From positions 83,698-147,697 of the IMG/VR virus record IMGVR_UViG_3300037010_003037: a DNA stretch of 64,000 nucleotides; one strand, given 5' to 3'. Both the position numbers and the translations under genes were made by a program. Below the pieces are notes generated by a model, which did not search any database, was not told the DNA's origin, and worked only from the letters and a program-made list of their open reading frames with translations. The number at the start of each line of letters is the position of its first letter. The stretch's first letter is position 1. The stretch is from a virus. Below, piece after piece: positions 1-7,886 of the stretch.

Positions 1-1
1 T

Positions 2-148
2 AATAACGGTGATGTTGCGAATTATGAGCTAGTAAAAATACGCGCAATTGAAGAATTAGAAGCTTTTGATAATGAATACGTGTATGACGTAATCATGGCT
101 GATGATAGCACGCCATGGTTTTTTGCAAATGGCGTGCTCGTTCATAAT
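2..148 (+). other. Intein C-terminal segment (blocks F and G) in the DNA polymerase
   Basis: The residues VYDVIMADDSTPWFFANG followed by VLVHN match intein block F and block G, with the penultimate His and terminal Asn needed for C-terminal cleavage. The next residue, Ser (codon 149-151), is the +1 nucleophile. A Pro-Trp pair occupies the place where block F commonly has a His before the aromatic residues. Whether the intein carries a homing endonuclease lies outside the window. Confidence 0.85.
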
Positions 149-976
149 TCTTGTTATTACAAATGCATTGGGGCTACTGACAAAGCGTCAGCTATTGAAA
201 TTGCTGACTTAACAGCTGAAGGGGTGAACGATTCATTCCCCGCTTTCATGCGAGAAGCATTTAATTGTCAACCAGAATTTGACACACTTATTAAAGCAGG
301 TCGTGAAATTGTTGGATCACGAGGGTTATTTCAAGCTAAGAAAAAGTACATTATCAAGGTTATTGACGCTGAAGGTTTACCCGTTGACAAGCTAAAGTCG
401 ATGGGATCTGAAATAAAGAAGGCCGACACTCCTAAGATCATTCAGGATTTTCTGAAGACAACAGTTGACATGATCCTGGATGGTAAATCATATGATGAAC
501 TAGCAGAGTATGTGAATGGTCAGAGACGTGAAATTCTGAAAAAGAAGGTAAACGTATTTTCTTTGGGTGTTGCAAAGCAAGTAAATAATCTTGAAAAGTA
601 CATGGCTGAGTATCGCGCACCTGGTACTTTTAGATCAAAAAATGGTGGCAAGCTAACTATTCCAGGACATGCTCGTGCTGCTTGCAACTACAATGCTTTA
701 CTTGAAGAATTTGACAAAGGTGCAAAACCTATCAAAAGCGGTGACAAAGTTCTAGTTTATTACCTAAAAAAGAACGATAGAGATTTTAAGTCGATTGCTT
801 TTCCTGCAGAATTTACGCGCTTTCCAGATTGGTTTACCGAAAACTTTCAAGTTGACATTAAGAAAACCGAGGAACGCATGTTTGACAGCAAGCTTAGCGG
901 TATGTTTGCCGCAGCGTTTAATAAAGAAGTTCCAACACCACAATCTGTCTTAACTAATAGTTTGTTGGAATTTTAA
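2..976 (+). CDS. 43: Family-B DNA polymerase (gp43-like), C-terminal part, with end of an intein
   Basis: The frame is open from the left edge, so the gene starts outside the window. The first 49 codons are the C-terminal end of an intein closing with VHN, followed by Ser-Cys-Tyr-Tyr. That junction fits an insertion inside the catalytic DTDS motif of family-B polymerases (DTD|S), known as a polymerase intein site. The remaining 276 residues resemble the T4 gp43 palm and thumb, including the GSRGLFQAKKKYIIKV stretch (T4 has a GFWKAKKRYAL block). The protein ends in NSLLEF, where T4 gp43 carries its clamp-binding tail. The clamp gene follows about 300 bases downstream. The upstream catalytic aspartates cannot be seen here. 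Confidence 0.88.
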   Translation, partial: NNGDVANYELVKIRAIEELEAFDNEYVYDVIMADDSTPWFFANGVLVHNSCYYKCIGATDKASAIEIADLTAEGVNDSFPAFMREAFNCQPEFDTLIKAGREIVGSRGLFQAKKKYIIKVIDAEGLPVDKLKSMGSEIKKADTPKIIQDFLKTTVDMILDGKSYDELAEYVNGQRREILKKKVNVFSLGVAKQVNNLEKYMAEYRAPGTFRSKNGGKLTIPGHARAACNYNALLEEFDKGAKPIKSGDKVLVYYLKKNDRDFKSIAFPAEFTRFPDWFTENFQVDIKKTEERMFDSKLSGMFAAAFNKEVPTPQSVLTNSLLEF

Positions 977-1015
977 CAATTAAAACATAAAAATGTATAA
1001 AACTGTAATACTACA

Positions 1016-1030
1016 TAGTATAATATACTA
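1016..1030 (+). promoter_or_regulatory. Possible promoter: palindromic AT-rich -10 region
   Basis: Positions 1016-1030 form a perfect palindrome (TAGTATA, A, TATACTA) that contains TATAAT at 1019-1024. It lies just before the small ORFs and the clamp gene. No good -35 hexamer sits 17 bases upstream, so the call is tentative. Confidence 0.35.
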
Positions 1031-1050
1031 TTAGATGAAGGAAGATGAAA

Positions 1051-1152
1051 ATGATTCTACACGCTGAAGAACCAAATGATCCCGTGGTTGGGGATGCTTA
1101 CATTGGCAAAATGACCCGCACAGTAAATGTGTTTGATGGAAATGCATGGTAA
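1051..1152 (+). CDS. Small ORF (33 aa), first half of a possibly interrupted gene
   Basis: The ORF begins about 7 bases after the AAGGAAG ribosome-binding site at 1038-1044; an in-frame ATG at 1045 is too close to that site. The residues DPVVGDAYIGK followed by VNVFDGNAW resemble the short 'VGD...VFDG..W' element common in phage structural proteins. It ends in TAA at 1150, but the same frame stays open without another stop to 1287. It is either a 33-residue protein or the front of a 78-residue protein interrupted by a stop. No function is assigned. Confidence 0.45.
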   Translation: MILHAEEPNDPVVGDAYIGKMTRTVNVFDGNAW

Positions 1153-1179
1153 ACATTCAATGAATATGAGCTTTTAGAA

Positions 1180-1287
1180 ATGGAAATGATTCATCTACTT
1201 ATGACAACAGGTAGGACACGACAACAAGCTGAGCGTGCAATTCACATGCTACAACATGGGCACATTCACAATGGAGACAAAGAATGA
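1180..1287 (+). CDS. Small ORF (35 aa), in frame with the preceding ORF, overlapping the clamp start
   Basis: This is the in-frame continuation of the 1051-1152 frame after the TAA at 1150. It could start at ATG 1180, with a weak GAG about nine bases upstream, or at 1186. It includes LLMTTGRTRQQAERAIHML, a helical stretch, and its TGA overlaps the ATG of the clamp gene (ATGA), a typical coupled arrangement that argues it is translated. The 27 bases between the halves (1153-1179) are also open, which suggests one ancestral gene. Function unknown. Confidence 0.4.
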   Translation: MEMIHLLMTTGRTRQQAERAIHMLQHGHIHNGDKE

Positions 1288-2024
1288 AATTATCGACAGA
1301 GAATACTGCTAAACTTACGTCTCTGCTCAATACAGCAAGTATTTGCGGTATTGAGAGCATCATTATAATTGATGATAAGGCCCGTGGTATCAACCCAGCA
1401 AAAACATGTTTTTTAGTATCAAGTGATAATCTTCCAAAATTTCCTCAGAAGATCGGTCTTGGTCGCTTAAAGGATCTTCAATCACGCATCAATGTTTTTG
1501 CAGATAAATCTGATGTCGTTATTGATGCAAAAGAATCAGAGCGCGGCGAGATTACATCACTTGAAATTTCTTCTGGGCGTAATAAGGTTCAATATCGTTG
1601 TCAATCCACTATGATGCTGGCAGATAGCATTCCTAAGAATGTTCCTGACGCATTCAACCCTGCGTATAAGCTGTTCATCAATAAAGACGAGATGAAAATG
1701 ATTCTTGATGCAGTACGTGTTATGAACAGCAAGCGAATTACTGTTGCTATCAAAAATGATCGCACGGTAAGTTTTACAGTTAGTGATGCATCTAATGACA
1801 ATTTTACAGTAATTCTTTCTACCCCTGCAGAGCGAATTACTGAAGATGAAGATACCGTTGTAAATTACTATGTAACAGAGGTGTTCTCGCCAGTTGTTAA
1901 AGAGCTTATGTCTCTTGACACCGCGGTGGTTCATGTCGGTGAACGTGGAACTATGACGGCAAAGATCAATCAACATAATGTCGTGCTACTCCCGCAAGTG
2001 GGTGACGACGGAGAGGAAGAATAA
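1284..2024 (+). CDS. 45: Sliding clamp, DNA polymerase processivity factor (gp45-like)
   Basis: The 246-residue product begins MKLSTENTAKL, very like the MKLSKDTTALL start of T4 gp45 (228 aa). It has the alternating beta-strand pattern of a two-domain trimeric clamp and an acidic tail. Position directly after the polymerase gene supports the call. T4 gp45 tethers the polymerase and serves as a mobile activator of late transcription by binding gp55 and gp33. Here gp55 is also present and late promoters are abundant, so the same dual role is likely. The gene couples to the next ORF through a TAATG overlap. No clamp-loader genes (44/62) are in the window. Confidence 0.78.
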   Translation: MKLSTENTAKLTSLLNTASICGIESIIIIDDKARGINPAKTCFLVSSDNLPKFPQKIGLGRLKDLQSRINVFADKSDVVIDAKESERGEITSLEISSGRNKVQYRCQSTMMLADSIPKNVPDAFNPAYKLFINKDEMKMILDAVRVMNSKRITVAIKNDRTVSFTVSDASNDNFTVILSTPAERITEDEDTVVNYYVTEVFSPVVKELMSLDTAVVHVGERGTMTAKINQHNVVLLPQVGDDGEEE

Positions 2025-2383
2025 TGGCAGCAGAAAATATGACCATCACTGAAGCTCTAACAATGATTAAAGCACAAGGTGATAAGCTTAAAGAGTGTTA
2101 TGAGCAACTAGCAAAATGGAAATTGGAGTTTTCTTTTGAAACCGATCCAACAACGCTCGAGGTAAAAATTAAAGCACTTAAGCCATTTGGTGGGGGTGGT
2201 GTTATTCGCACTCTCACAAAAGAGGATATCCTCCATTACGCAAATGATATGGACACGCTCATTCGTGAAGTCGCGGAGCAGTTTTATGAGGTTCTCTTGA
2301 AAAAACAAATTTTTGAAGAACTCGCGCCAGGCGCTAGAAGGGTACTTGAGAACACGGCAAGCATTGCAAAAAGAACGGTATGA
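2024..2383 (+). CDS. Hypothetical protein in the clamp operon (119 aa)
   Basis: Translation starts within the clamp stop codon (TAATG) and its end overlaps the next start (ATGA), so it belongs to a coupled clamp operon. The product is mostly helical at both ends, with a central strand-rich part around KIKALKPFGGGGV. I do not recognise the family. Being coupled to the clamp, a role in replication or late transcription, where T4 uses the small coactivator gp33, is conceivable, but no gp33-like hydrophobic C-terminal tail is present. Confidence 0.7.
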   Translation: MAAENMTITEALTMIKAQGDKLKECYEQLAKWKLEFSFETDPTTLEVKIKALKPFGGGGVIRTLTKEDILHYANDMDTLIREVAEQFYEVLLKKQIFEELAPGARRVLENTASIAKRTV

Positions 2384-2682
2384 AAAAGAGCACTCTAATT
2401 AACATGAAGGAGCTGCTTGAAAGCCGCTCAAAAAAACCTTGGGCATGCTTTGAGACTGAAGGAATTACTGAAAATGGTCTTGGCGTAGCAATGCATTGGA
2501 ATGAAGCCTTCGTTAAACACCTTCACACACTAGGAATTCAAGGCGCTAATGATCATGAGACCCTTCAACTGTTTTTTATGTATATGTCTAGCCGAATCGC
2601 AGATGGTTTAATTGGTGAGGACACTATTAATCCTGAGGCAATGCCTAATCTAACTAGTGAAGCTAATAAGTTTGTTAGTTAA
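2380..2682 (+). CDS. Hypothetical protein (100 aa), end of the clamp operon
   Basis: The ATG overlaps the stop of the preceding gene (ATGA). The product has a basic N-terminus (MKKSTLINMKELLESRSKK) and a helical middle (HETLQLFFMYMSSRIADGLIG). No catalytic motif or membrane segment is visible and I do not recognise the family. It is the last gene of the run beginning at the clamp; a TATAAT sequence lies just downstream at 2707-2712 but has no convincing -35. Confidence 0.65.
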   Translation: MKKSTLINMKELLESRSKKPWACFETEGITENGLGVAMHWNEAFVKHLHTLGIQGANDHETLQLFFMYMSSRIADGLIGEDTINPEAMPNLTSEANKFVS

Positions 2683-2776
2683 GTTTATTAGTTGTTCATA
2701 ATAGGATATAATTTAAATTATATTGAAAATTCTTTTGATTCAGCAGTGTTTTTAAAGTATGGTGAGACTGACACGC

Positions 2777-2785
2777 TGATATAAA
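2777..2785 (+). promoter_or_regulatory. Possible extended -10 promoter upstream of RNase H
   Basis: TGATATAAA (TG at 2777-2778, TATAAA at 2780-2785) is an extended -10 arrangement 32 bases before the RNase H start. Nearly the same string occurs at 3839-3847 and at 54474-54482. No -35 element is clear. The similarity to phage middle promoters is inferred. Confidence 0.4.
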
Positions 2786-2816
2786 AGCTAAGTGATAACT
2801 TATAAGGAAAAACCTA

Positions 2817-3812
2817 ATGCGTCGAATGATCGTTGACACGGCTAACCTGCTATTTCGAGTGGCAGCTGCGCACGGAAAATACAATACATCTGGAACACCG
2901 GAAGAAAAAGCAGGGTTGGCCATGCACATGGCGCTTAATACTCTAAACAAGTACTATAAAAAATACCAGCCAGACCAGCTTGCTTTAACTTTTGAGGGTC
3001 GGAATAACTGGCGTAAAAAGTATACTCAATCACCCCAATGCTTGTCTGGTAAGGTATATAAGTCAAACCGCGTCAAAGACCCGTCTATGATTCCATTCTT
3101 TGAGCTGATTGCATCGTTCGAAGAGTTGGTACGTAAGCACACATCTATAGTATGCCTTTCACACCAAGAGTTGGAAGGTGATGACTTGTTTGCGGGATAT
3201 GTTCAGCGTTTTGATGCGGTAGGTGATGAAGTAATTGGTATTTCTGGCGATAAGGACTTTGTGCAACTCCTGCGTCATAAAAATTTCATCTTGATTGACC
3301 CTGACAAAGGTAAACCCCGAAAGGTTGAAGATGTTTGTGGCATTGATGATGCTGATTTTTTTATGTTTGAAAAAGCCTTTCGCGGTGATAAAGGTGATAA
3401 CGTTTTCCCAGCATACCCGCGTGTTCTGAAAAAGCGATTGTTGAAAGCATACACAGATGAGTACGAACGTGTGAAGATCATGAATGAAACGTGGCAGTTT
3501 AAAGATCCTGATACCGGTGAAGAAAAGACTTTTCGCGTTGGTGATTTGTTTGAAGAGAACATGTTGCTTATGAATCTTGAAGCGCAGCCTGATTATATCA
3601 AGGCTATCATTAACGAAACTTTAGATTATGAGCTTGAGCATCATGGTAAGTTCTCATTCTTTCATTTTCAACGATTCTGTGGTCAGTTTGGACTAAAGCA
3701 AATTTCAGAAAATTCAACTAATTTCGTGAATATGTTTAGCGTTACGGGACAACGGTCGCCGAATCGTGAAGGTGGACGTAAGAAAAATTCTGCTACATTG
3801 CTGGAGTACTAA
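2817..3812 (+). CDS. rnh: RNase H-type 5'-3' exonuclease / flap nuclease
   Basis: The 331-residue protein carries the metal-binding motifs of the FEN-1/T4 RNase H family: VDTANLLFR at the N-terminus, ELEGDDLFAGY, GISGDKDFVQLL and FRGDKGDN. T4 RNase H (305 aa) removes RNA primers and flaps during lagging-strand synthesis. The start is supported by a TAAGGAAAA ribosome-binding site just upstream. The C-terminus reads SATLLEY, matching the NSLLEF tail of the polymerase in this genome, which suggests a shared clamp-binding peptide. It lies between the clamp operon and the late ORF at 3974, with an extended -10 element upstream. Confidence 0.88.
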   Translation: MRRMIVDTANLLFRVAAAHGKYNTSGTPEEKAGLAMHMALNTLNKYYKKYQPDQLALTFEGRNNWRKKYTQSPQCLSGKVYKSNRVKDPSMIPFFELIASFEELVRKHTSIVCLSHQELEGDDLFAGYVQRFDAVGDEVIGISGDKDFVQLLRHKNFILIDPDKGKPRKVEDVCGIDDADFFMFEKAFRGDKGDNVFPAYPRVLKKRLLKAYTDEYERVKIMNETWQFKDPDTGEEKTFRVGDLFEENMLLMNLEAQPDYIKAIINETLDYELEHHGKFSFFHFQRFCGQFGLKQISENSTNFVNMFSVTGQRSPNREGGRKKNSATLLEY

Positions 3813-3877
3813 GTAGATTTTTGTGATTCCTTATGATGTGATATAAAACGTAATGTGATAGGTTTACTGCTATCTTC

Positions 3878-3885
3878 TATAAATA
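3878..3885 (+). promoter_or_regulatory. T4-type late promoter (TATAAATA)
   Basis: An exact TATAAATA -10 element, the T4 late consensus read by gp55-bound RNA polymerase, lies in the gap before the ORF at 3974. It follows the RNase H stop by 66 bases. Confidence 0.8.
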
Positions 3886-3906
3886 CTTAGCGTCATTTAG
3901 ACGTAA
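3886..3906 (+). promoter_or_regulatory. Leader hairpin just downstream of the late promoter
   Basis: CTTAGCGTC and GACGTAAG can pair around an ATTTA loop with one bulged G, placing a stem-loop near the 5' end of the late transcript. A second late leader (62510-62526) has a similar stem with the same ATTTA loop. Confidence 0.5.
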
Positions 3907-3973
3907 GTGTTTTATTTTCGGGGTTTTTAAAACGTAAGCACGTTATCCCTACAGATTAAAAAGGAGATCCACC

Positions 3974-4408
3974 ATGGCAGTAAAAGATACTATTGAACTA
4001 CAGCCTACCAGCCTTCCACATATTTTTCTTTGCGACGTTGATGATTCAGGTTTGCTTAAGGAAATTGCGCTTGTAAAGCGCTTTAGCGACGGTTCCATTT
4101 ACTATATTGAAATCGACTCACTTCATGCAATTGATAAGAGCCGTATTAAGAAAATTGTTACATCTCAACATGCGGATAAGTATGAGTTGTGGGAACTGAT
4201 GTCACAAAGTAAGCTATCTAATGGAATGAATGCCCTAGATTTTTTCCACAGCAACAATGTAAAAGTTAAGCGTCCAAAGGGAGCTCGTGCTTCTTCTGGT
4301 AGTCTAGAAACAGTACCTGCATATGGTACTGATAAGATGATTGGTTCTGATTTCGTAAACCCAGCTGAAGCAACCTTAGATCCCGCTACTAAGAATTTTA
4401 GTTCATAA
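3974..4408 (+). CDS. Late-expressed hypothetical protein (144 aa)
   Basis: The gene has its own late promoter at 3878, a strong AAGGAG ribosome-binding site and a near-perfect terminator after it, so it forms a single-gene late unit, probably highly expressed. The N-terminal half is a beta-rich domain with many aromatic and acidic residues (LCDVDDSGLL, YYIEIDSLHAID); the C-terminal third is Ser/Ala/Gly/Thr-rich and probably flexible. I do not recognise the family. A virion component or assembly factor is likely from its expression, not from a motif. Confidence 0.75.
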   Translation: MAVKDTIELQPTSLPHIFLCDVDDSGLLKEIALVKRFSDGSIYYIEIDSLHAIDKSRIKKIVTSQHADKYELWELMSQSKLSNGMNALDFFHSNNVKVKRPKGARASSGSLETVPAYGTDKMIGSDFVNPAEATLDPATKNFSS

Positions 4409-4423
4409 GCTGTTTTTCTTGTA

Positions 4424-4458
4424 GAAACTGGGACCTGTTCAGGTCCCAGTTTCTTTTT
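4424..4458 (+). terminator. Rho-independent terminator
   Basis: A perfect 13-bp stem (4424-4436 with 4441-4453) around a GTTC loop is followed by five T residues. It closes the single-gene late unit ending at 4408. Confidence 0.93.
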
Positions 4459-4480
4459 AGATATTCATAGTTTATAATAA

Positions 4481-4488
4481 CATAAATA
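4481..4488 (+). promoter_or_regulatory. T4-type late promoter variant (CATAAATA)
   Basis: CATAAATA lies between the terminator and the transglycosylase gene, 84 bases before its start. It differs from the consensus only in the first base, as do three minus-strand sites in this window. Confidence 0.65.
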
Positions 4489-4571
4489 CAGTTCATTCTG
4501 TTTTTATAAAAGCTCTGCTCTCTATTCAGAAAGTAGACCTACCAACCCTTAAACAAGGAAGGAGATCACTC

Positions 4572-5237
4572 ATGAAACTGAGCAACTATATGCTCTCTTT
4601 GGTCGCTGTCGTTGTAACTTCAGCAGCTGTATTTGCAACAACACATATTATTAGTACTAACCCGACAACAGTTATTAGCATACCCAAAGAAGAAAGAGAC
4701 GGAACTTTTGCAGGTGATAACATTACATTAAAACTTCCAGAAAATTTATCTGACCGGCAAGCAAAACTTCTTTCCATGGCATATCAAATAGCTAAGGAAG
4801 ATGGGCATCGATACCCGCAAATTTTGCAGGGAATTATTCTTCAAGAAACTCATGCTGGTGAACTTCGTCATTACAAGGTAGCTGGGCAAGAATTTGGCCT
4901 TAAAACCAATGAACGATACTATGGCGTTGGGCAAATTAAACTTTCAGTTGCAAAGGATGTTCTTAAGCGTTATCCGCAGCTGAAAGATAAATTTAATTTC
5001 AATACGGAGATGGATGAAGAAATTATCGCGAAGCTGATTGAAGATGATAGATTTAATCTTACAGTAGCGAGTAAGTATCTATTGATTTTGCGTGATCATG
5101 GATATGATACAATAAAACAATTAGCTCTGGCATATAATCAAGGACCTGCTGGTGCTAAACGATTTGATTCAGATACACATCACTATTCGAATGGGGTTAT
5201 GAAGTATATTCAAAAGCTTAATGTTGTCAGTAAGTGA
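4572..5237 (+). CDS. Membrane-anchored lytic transglycosylase (SLT fold), probable endolysin
   Basis: The 221-residue protein has one hydrophobic N-terminal segment (residues about 7-27, small-residue rich) and then a soluble-lytic-transglycosylase-like domain. The likely catalytic Glu is in IILQETHAG, followed by the supporting motifs YYGVGQIKLS and LALAYNQGPAG. Such enzymes cut the glycan strands of peptidoglycan. The N-terminal segment could be a cleaved signal peptide or a signal-anchor-release helix as in SAR endolysins; its many Ala, Thr and Val residues would suit the latter. The late promoter and GGAAGGAG ribosome-binding site point to late expression. It is likely the host-lysis enzyme working with the spanins at 17927-18762. 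Confidence 0.75.
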   Translation: MKLSNYMLSLVAVVVTSAAVFATTHIISTNPTTVISIPKEERDGTFAGDNITLKLPENLSDRQAKLLSMAYQIAKEDGHRYPQILQGIILQETHAGELRHYKVAGQEFGLKTNERYYGVGQIKLSVAKDVLKRYPQLKDKFNFNTEMDEEIIAKLIEDDRFNLTVASKYLLILRDHGYDTIKQLALAYNQGPAGAKRFDSDTHHYSNGVMKYIQKLNVVSK

Positions 5238-5279
5238 GTAAAGAATAGTTTATCATCTATCATCGTTAGAGCGTGTTTC

Positions 5280-6260
5280 ATGTTAAAGTCAGTAACACTT
5301 GAGAGTTTGATTAAGGAACGTCTACATCTTAGACGTTCCCGTACTGGTTGGGATGTTGGAAAGTGTCAGGTTTGCAATGATTATAAGGATCGTGCTGGCT
5401 TTAAATTTGAAAATAACTATGTTGTTTATAATTGTTGGAACTGTGGCACTACTTCTCGTTATGAGGAAGGTAGTGGGCATATTTCAAAGAACATGCGACG
5501 CATCCTAAATGCGTATGGATTTGACGATACTGAGATTAGTGATGTAGTTAACTCAACATTTTTCAAGCCAATACAAAAGGCAGAAGTTATTACTCTAAGC
5601 TCTATTTCAAAAATAAACACTAATACTCCTACTGTTAAACTTCCACCAAAATCTTATCGTATAGGGTCAGATGAATTTACTGATTATCAAGAAAAGTTAG
5701 TATCTTACTTAATCAATCGAAAAATTGATTTGATTAAATATCCATTTTATTTTTCAATGGAAACTCGATTTATTAATCGTGTTATAATTCCTTTCTATCG
5801 AAATGGGCATTTGATTTATTGGCAGGCACGCTCAATAGACGAGTCTGAAAAGAAACGGTATGATAATTCGCCAGTTTCTCGTAATGCTGTTATTTTCAAC
5901 TTTGATCAGCTTTACACATATTCTCCTGGACCATTATTTGTTACTGAAGGGGTATTTGATGCGATGATCGTAAATGGTGTCGCGATTCTTGGAAGTAAGC
6001 TAAATGATGCAAAAATTGAACTGTTTTCTAAGACTAATCGACGATTAGTTTTTGTGATAGATAAAGATAAGAATGGTAAGCAATTAGCTGAAGACGTTCT
6101 TTCAAGAGGATGGGAGATTGCATTTGCACCAGATGGTGCAAGTGACATCAACAATGCTGCTCAGCGCTTTGGAAAAATTTGGACAATTCAGCAGCTCTTT
6201 AAGAGCATTCCCAAAACAACAAGTGAAGCACAATTAGCAATCAACATAAACTGCAAATGA
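5280..6260 (+). CDS. 61: DNA primase (gp61-like)
   Basis: The N-terminus holds a zinc-binding site (CQVCNDYKD, then CWNCG about 20 residues later). The C-terminal half has a TOPRIM domain with the conserved Glu in LFVTEGVFDAM and the acidic pair in FVIDKDKNGK. Length (326 aa) is near T4 gp61 (342 aa). It makes RNA primers at the fork together with the helicase encoded two genes downstream. The stop overlaps the next start (ATGA), so translation is coupled. The ribosome-binding site before 5280 is weak. Confidence 0.87.
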   Translation: MLKSVTLESLIKERLHLRRSRTGWDVGKCQVCNDYKDRAGFKFENNYVVYNCWNCGTTSRYEEGSGHISKNMRRILNAYGFDDTEISDVVNSTFFKPIQKAEVITLSSISKINTNTPTVKLPPKSYRIGSDEFTDYQEKLVSYLINRKIDLIKYPFYFSMETRFINRVIIPFYRNGHLIYWQARSIDESEKKRYDNSPVSRNAVIFNFDQLYTYSPGPLFVTEGVFDAMIVNGVAILGSKLNDAKIELFSKTNRRLVFVIDKDKNGKQLAEDVLSRGWEIAFAPDGASDINNAAQRFGKIWTIQQLFKSIPKTTSEAQLAININCK

Positions 6261-6532
6261 ACAACAAATACGACTATACAAATCTTATTGAACTTTTATT
6301 GGTAGCACCTGAAGATCAACTTGATCCATCAGTACGTTCTTTGATTGAGAAGTGGAACCGACCAATGCCAAAGGCAGTACAAGTTCTTGAGGTGCTTTAC
6401 AAATGTGTTTTCTCTTCACGGTGCTCTGATTTTGTTGTTGGTACACTTGAAACAATCTATGAGCGGGCGCTTGAGAATGAAAATGTAACTCGCGCTGAAA
6501 TTGAAAAACTTGTTGCATGGTATGATCTATAA
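6257..6532 (+). CDS. Hypothetical protein between primase and helicase (91 aa)
   Basis: The ORF overlaps both neighbours (ATGA with the primase, TAATG with the helicase), so it is translated as part of the replication operon. It appears all-helical (TNLIELLLV, KAVQVLEVLYKCVF, RAEIEKLVAWYDL). I do not recognise the family. T4 loads its helicase with gp59 (217 aa); this ORF is much smaller and shows no resemblance I can see, but its position makes a helicase- or primase-associated role plausible. Confidence 0.7.
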   Translation: MNNKYDYTNLIELLLVAPEDQLDPSVRSLIEKWNRPMPKAVQVLEVLYKCVFSSRCSDFVVGTLETIYERALENENVTRAEIEKLVAWYDL

Positions 6533-7872
6533 TGGAACTTGAAAAACAAAAACTGCTAGTTAGCGCTCTCGCTAGTAATCGCGATCTTATGGCGCTGTGT
6601 TCTAGTATTATCAAACCATCATACTTTGATCCATCTCTCAAGAAGTCAGTTCGCTTCTTGAAAGAATACTTTGAGAAATATAAGGATGTACCTCGTGCTC
6701 AAGTAATACGAGCTGAAACAGGTATTATCCTGGATGATGTTGGAGAGATTAACAAAGCTGAAATGAAGTTCGTCTCTGAGGAGATTGAGACATTCTGCCG
6801 TAATAGGGCCATGACAGAAGCAATTCTTGCTGGTCCAGAACTTATTCAAAAAGGTGACTTTGGCAAAATCCTGAATGTTCTTAAAGATGCCATTTCAGTA
6901 GGGCTAGTTAAAGACCTAGGAATGGATTATTTCTCTAATCCAGAAGAGCGTTTAAAGAACACCCTTGTTACACAAGCTAGAATATCAACTGGTTGGGCTG
7001 AACTAGATGATCTTACAGGTGGGGGTCTTAGTAGACAGGAACTTATCATGTTTGCTGCTAACTCTGGTGGTGGTAAGTCAATGACAATGCTGAACTTAGG
7101 AAAAAACCTTCTTGCGCAGGGATTGAATGGTGTTTATATCTCTCTTGAAATGTCAGAGTCAGTAGTTTCTAAACGTCTTGACTCAATGATTTCAATGATT
7201 GGGCAGGATAATCTTCTCAAGGAAATGCAAAAGGTAGCTTCTATCATTGAGAAAGCTAGCGGTAAGATGGGTAAGTTCATCATCAAGCGGATGCCTGAAA
7301 ACAGAACTAATATCAATACGATTCGTTCGTACTTGCTTCAACTAGAACAAGCAACAGGGTTTCGCCCCGATTTCATCATTATTGATTACATTGACATCAT
7401 GGGAACTACCATGAGCATTTCAATGGATAACTTATTCATCAAGGACAAATACGTTACTGAAGAAGTTAGAAGCTTAGGATATGATTTTGATTGTATCATG
7501 ATAAGTGCTTCACAGCTTGGGCGTGGAGCAATTGATGCAGAAAAACTAAGTCAGGCACACATTCAAGGTGGAATTTCAAAGATAAATACATCTGATTATA
7601 CCATCGGTATTAAGCAAGATGATTTGATGAGAGCCTCTGGTGAAATCTACTTTGAAGGGTTAAAGACCCGAAATTCAGCTGGAACTGGGGTACGAAAACT
7701 TTTAGGATGGGATCCAATTTCCCTGAACATTATCTCTCTTCAGAAAAAAGAGAATCAATTACAACTTAACCGCAAATCAAAACCGGCAATTTTGAATTCT
7801 AGTAGTACACTTTTTGAACGAGAAGATGCTACAAAGAAAGATGAAGGCATTTTTAGTTTGATGAACACGTAA
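6532..7872 (+). CDS. 41: Replicative DnaB-family helicase (gp41-like)
   Basis: The 446-residue protein has a helical N-terminal domain and a RecA-like ATPase domain from about residue 145. The Walker A motif is AANSGGGKS within GGLSRQELIMFAANSGGGKS; VYISLEMSE and the acidic FIIIDYIDIMG (Walker B) follow, then ISASQLGRG. T4 gp41 (475 aa) is a hexameric 5'-3' helicase that moves with the primase on the lagging strand. It is in one operon with the primase through a small overlapping gene. Confidence 0.92.
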   Translation: MELEKQKLLVSALASNRDLMALCSSIIKPSYFDPSLKKSVRFLKEYFEKYKDVPRAQVIRAETGIILDDVGEINKAEMKFVSEEIETFCRNRAMTEAILAGPELIQKGDFGKILNVLKDAISVGLVKDLGMDYFSNPEERLKNTLVTQARISTGWAELDDLTGGGLSRQELIMFAANSGGGKSMTMLNLGKNLLAQGLNGVYISLEMSESVVSKRLDSMISMIGQDNLLKEMQKVASIIEKASGKMGKFIIKRMPENRTNINTIRSYLLQLEQATGFRPDFIIIDYIDIMGTTMSISMDNLFIKDKYVTEEVRSLGYDFDCIMISASQLGRGAIDAEKLSQAHIQGGISKINTSDYTIGIKQDDLMRASGEIYFEGLKTRNSAGTGVRKLLGWDPISLNIISLQKKENQLQLNRKSKPAILNSSSTLFEREDATKKDEGIFSLMNT

Positions 7873-7886
7873 CAAGGAGAAAACAT

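Noticed and set aside
7581-7588. GATAAATA inside the helicase gene
   Set aside because: It lies mid-gene with no start downstream that needs a late promoter; AT-rich coding sequence will produce it by chance.
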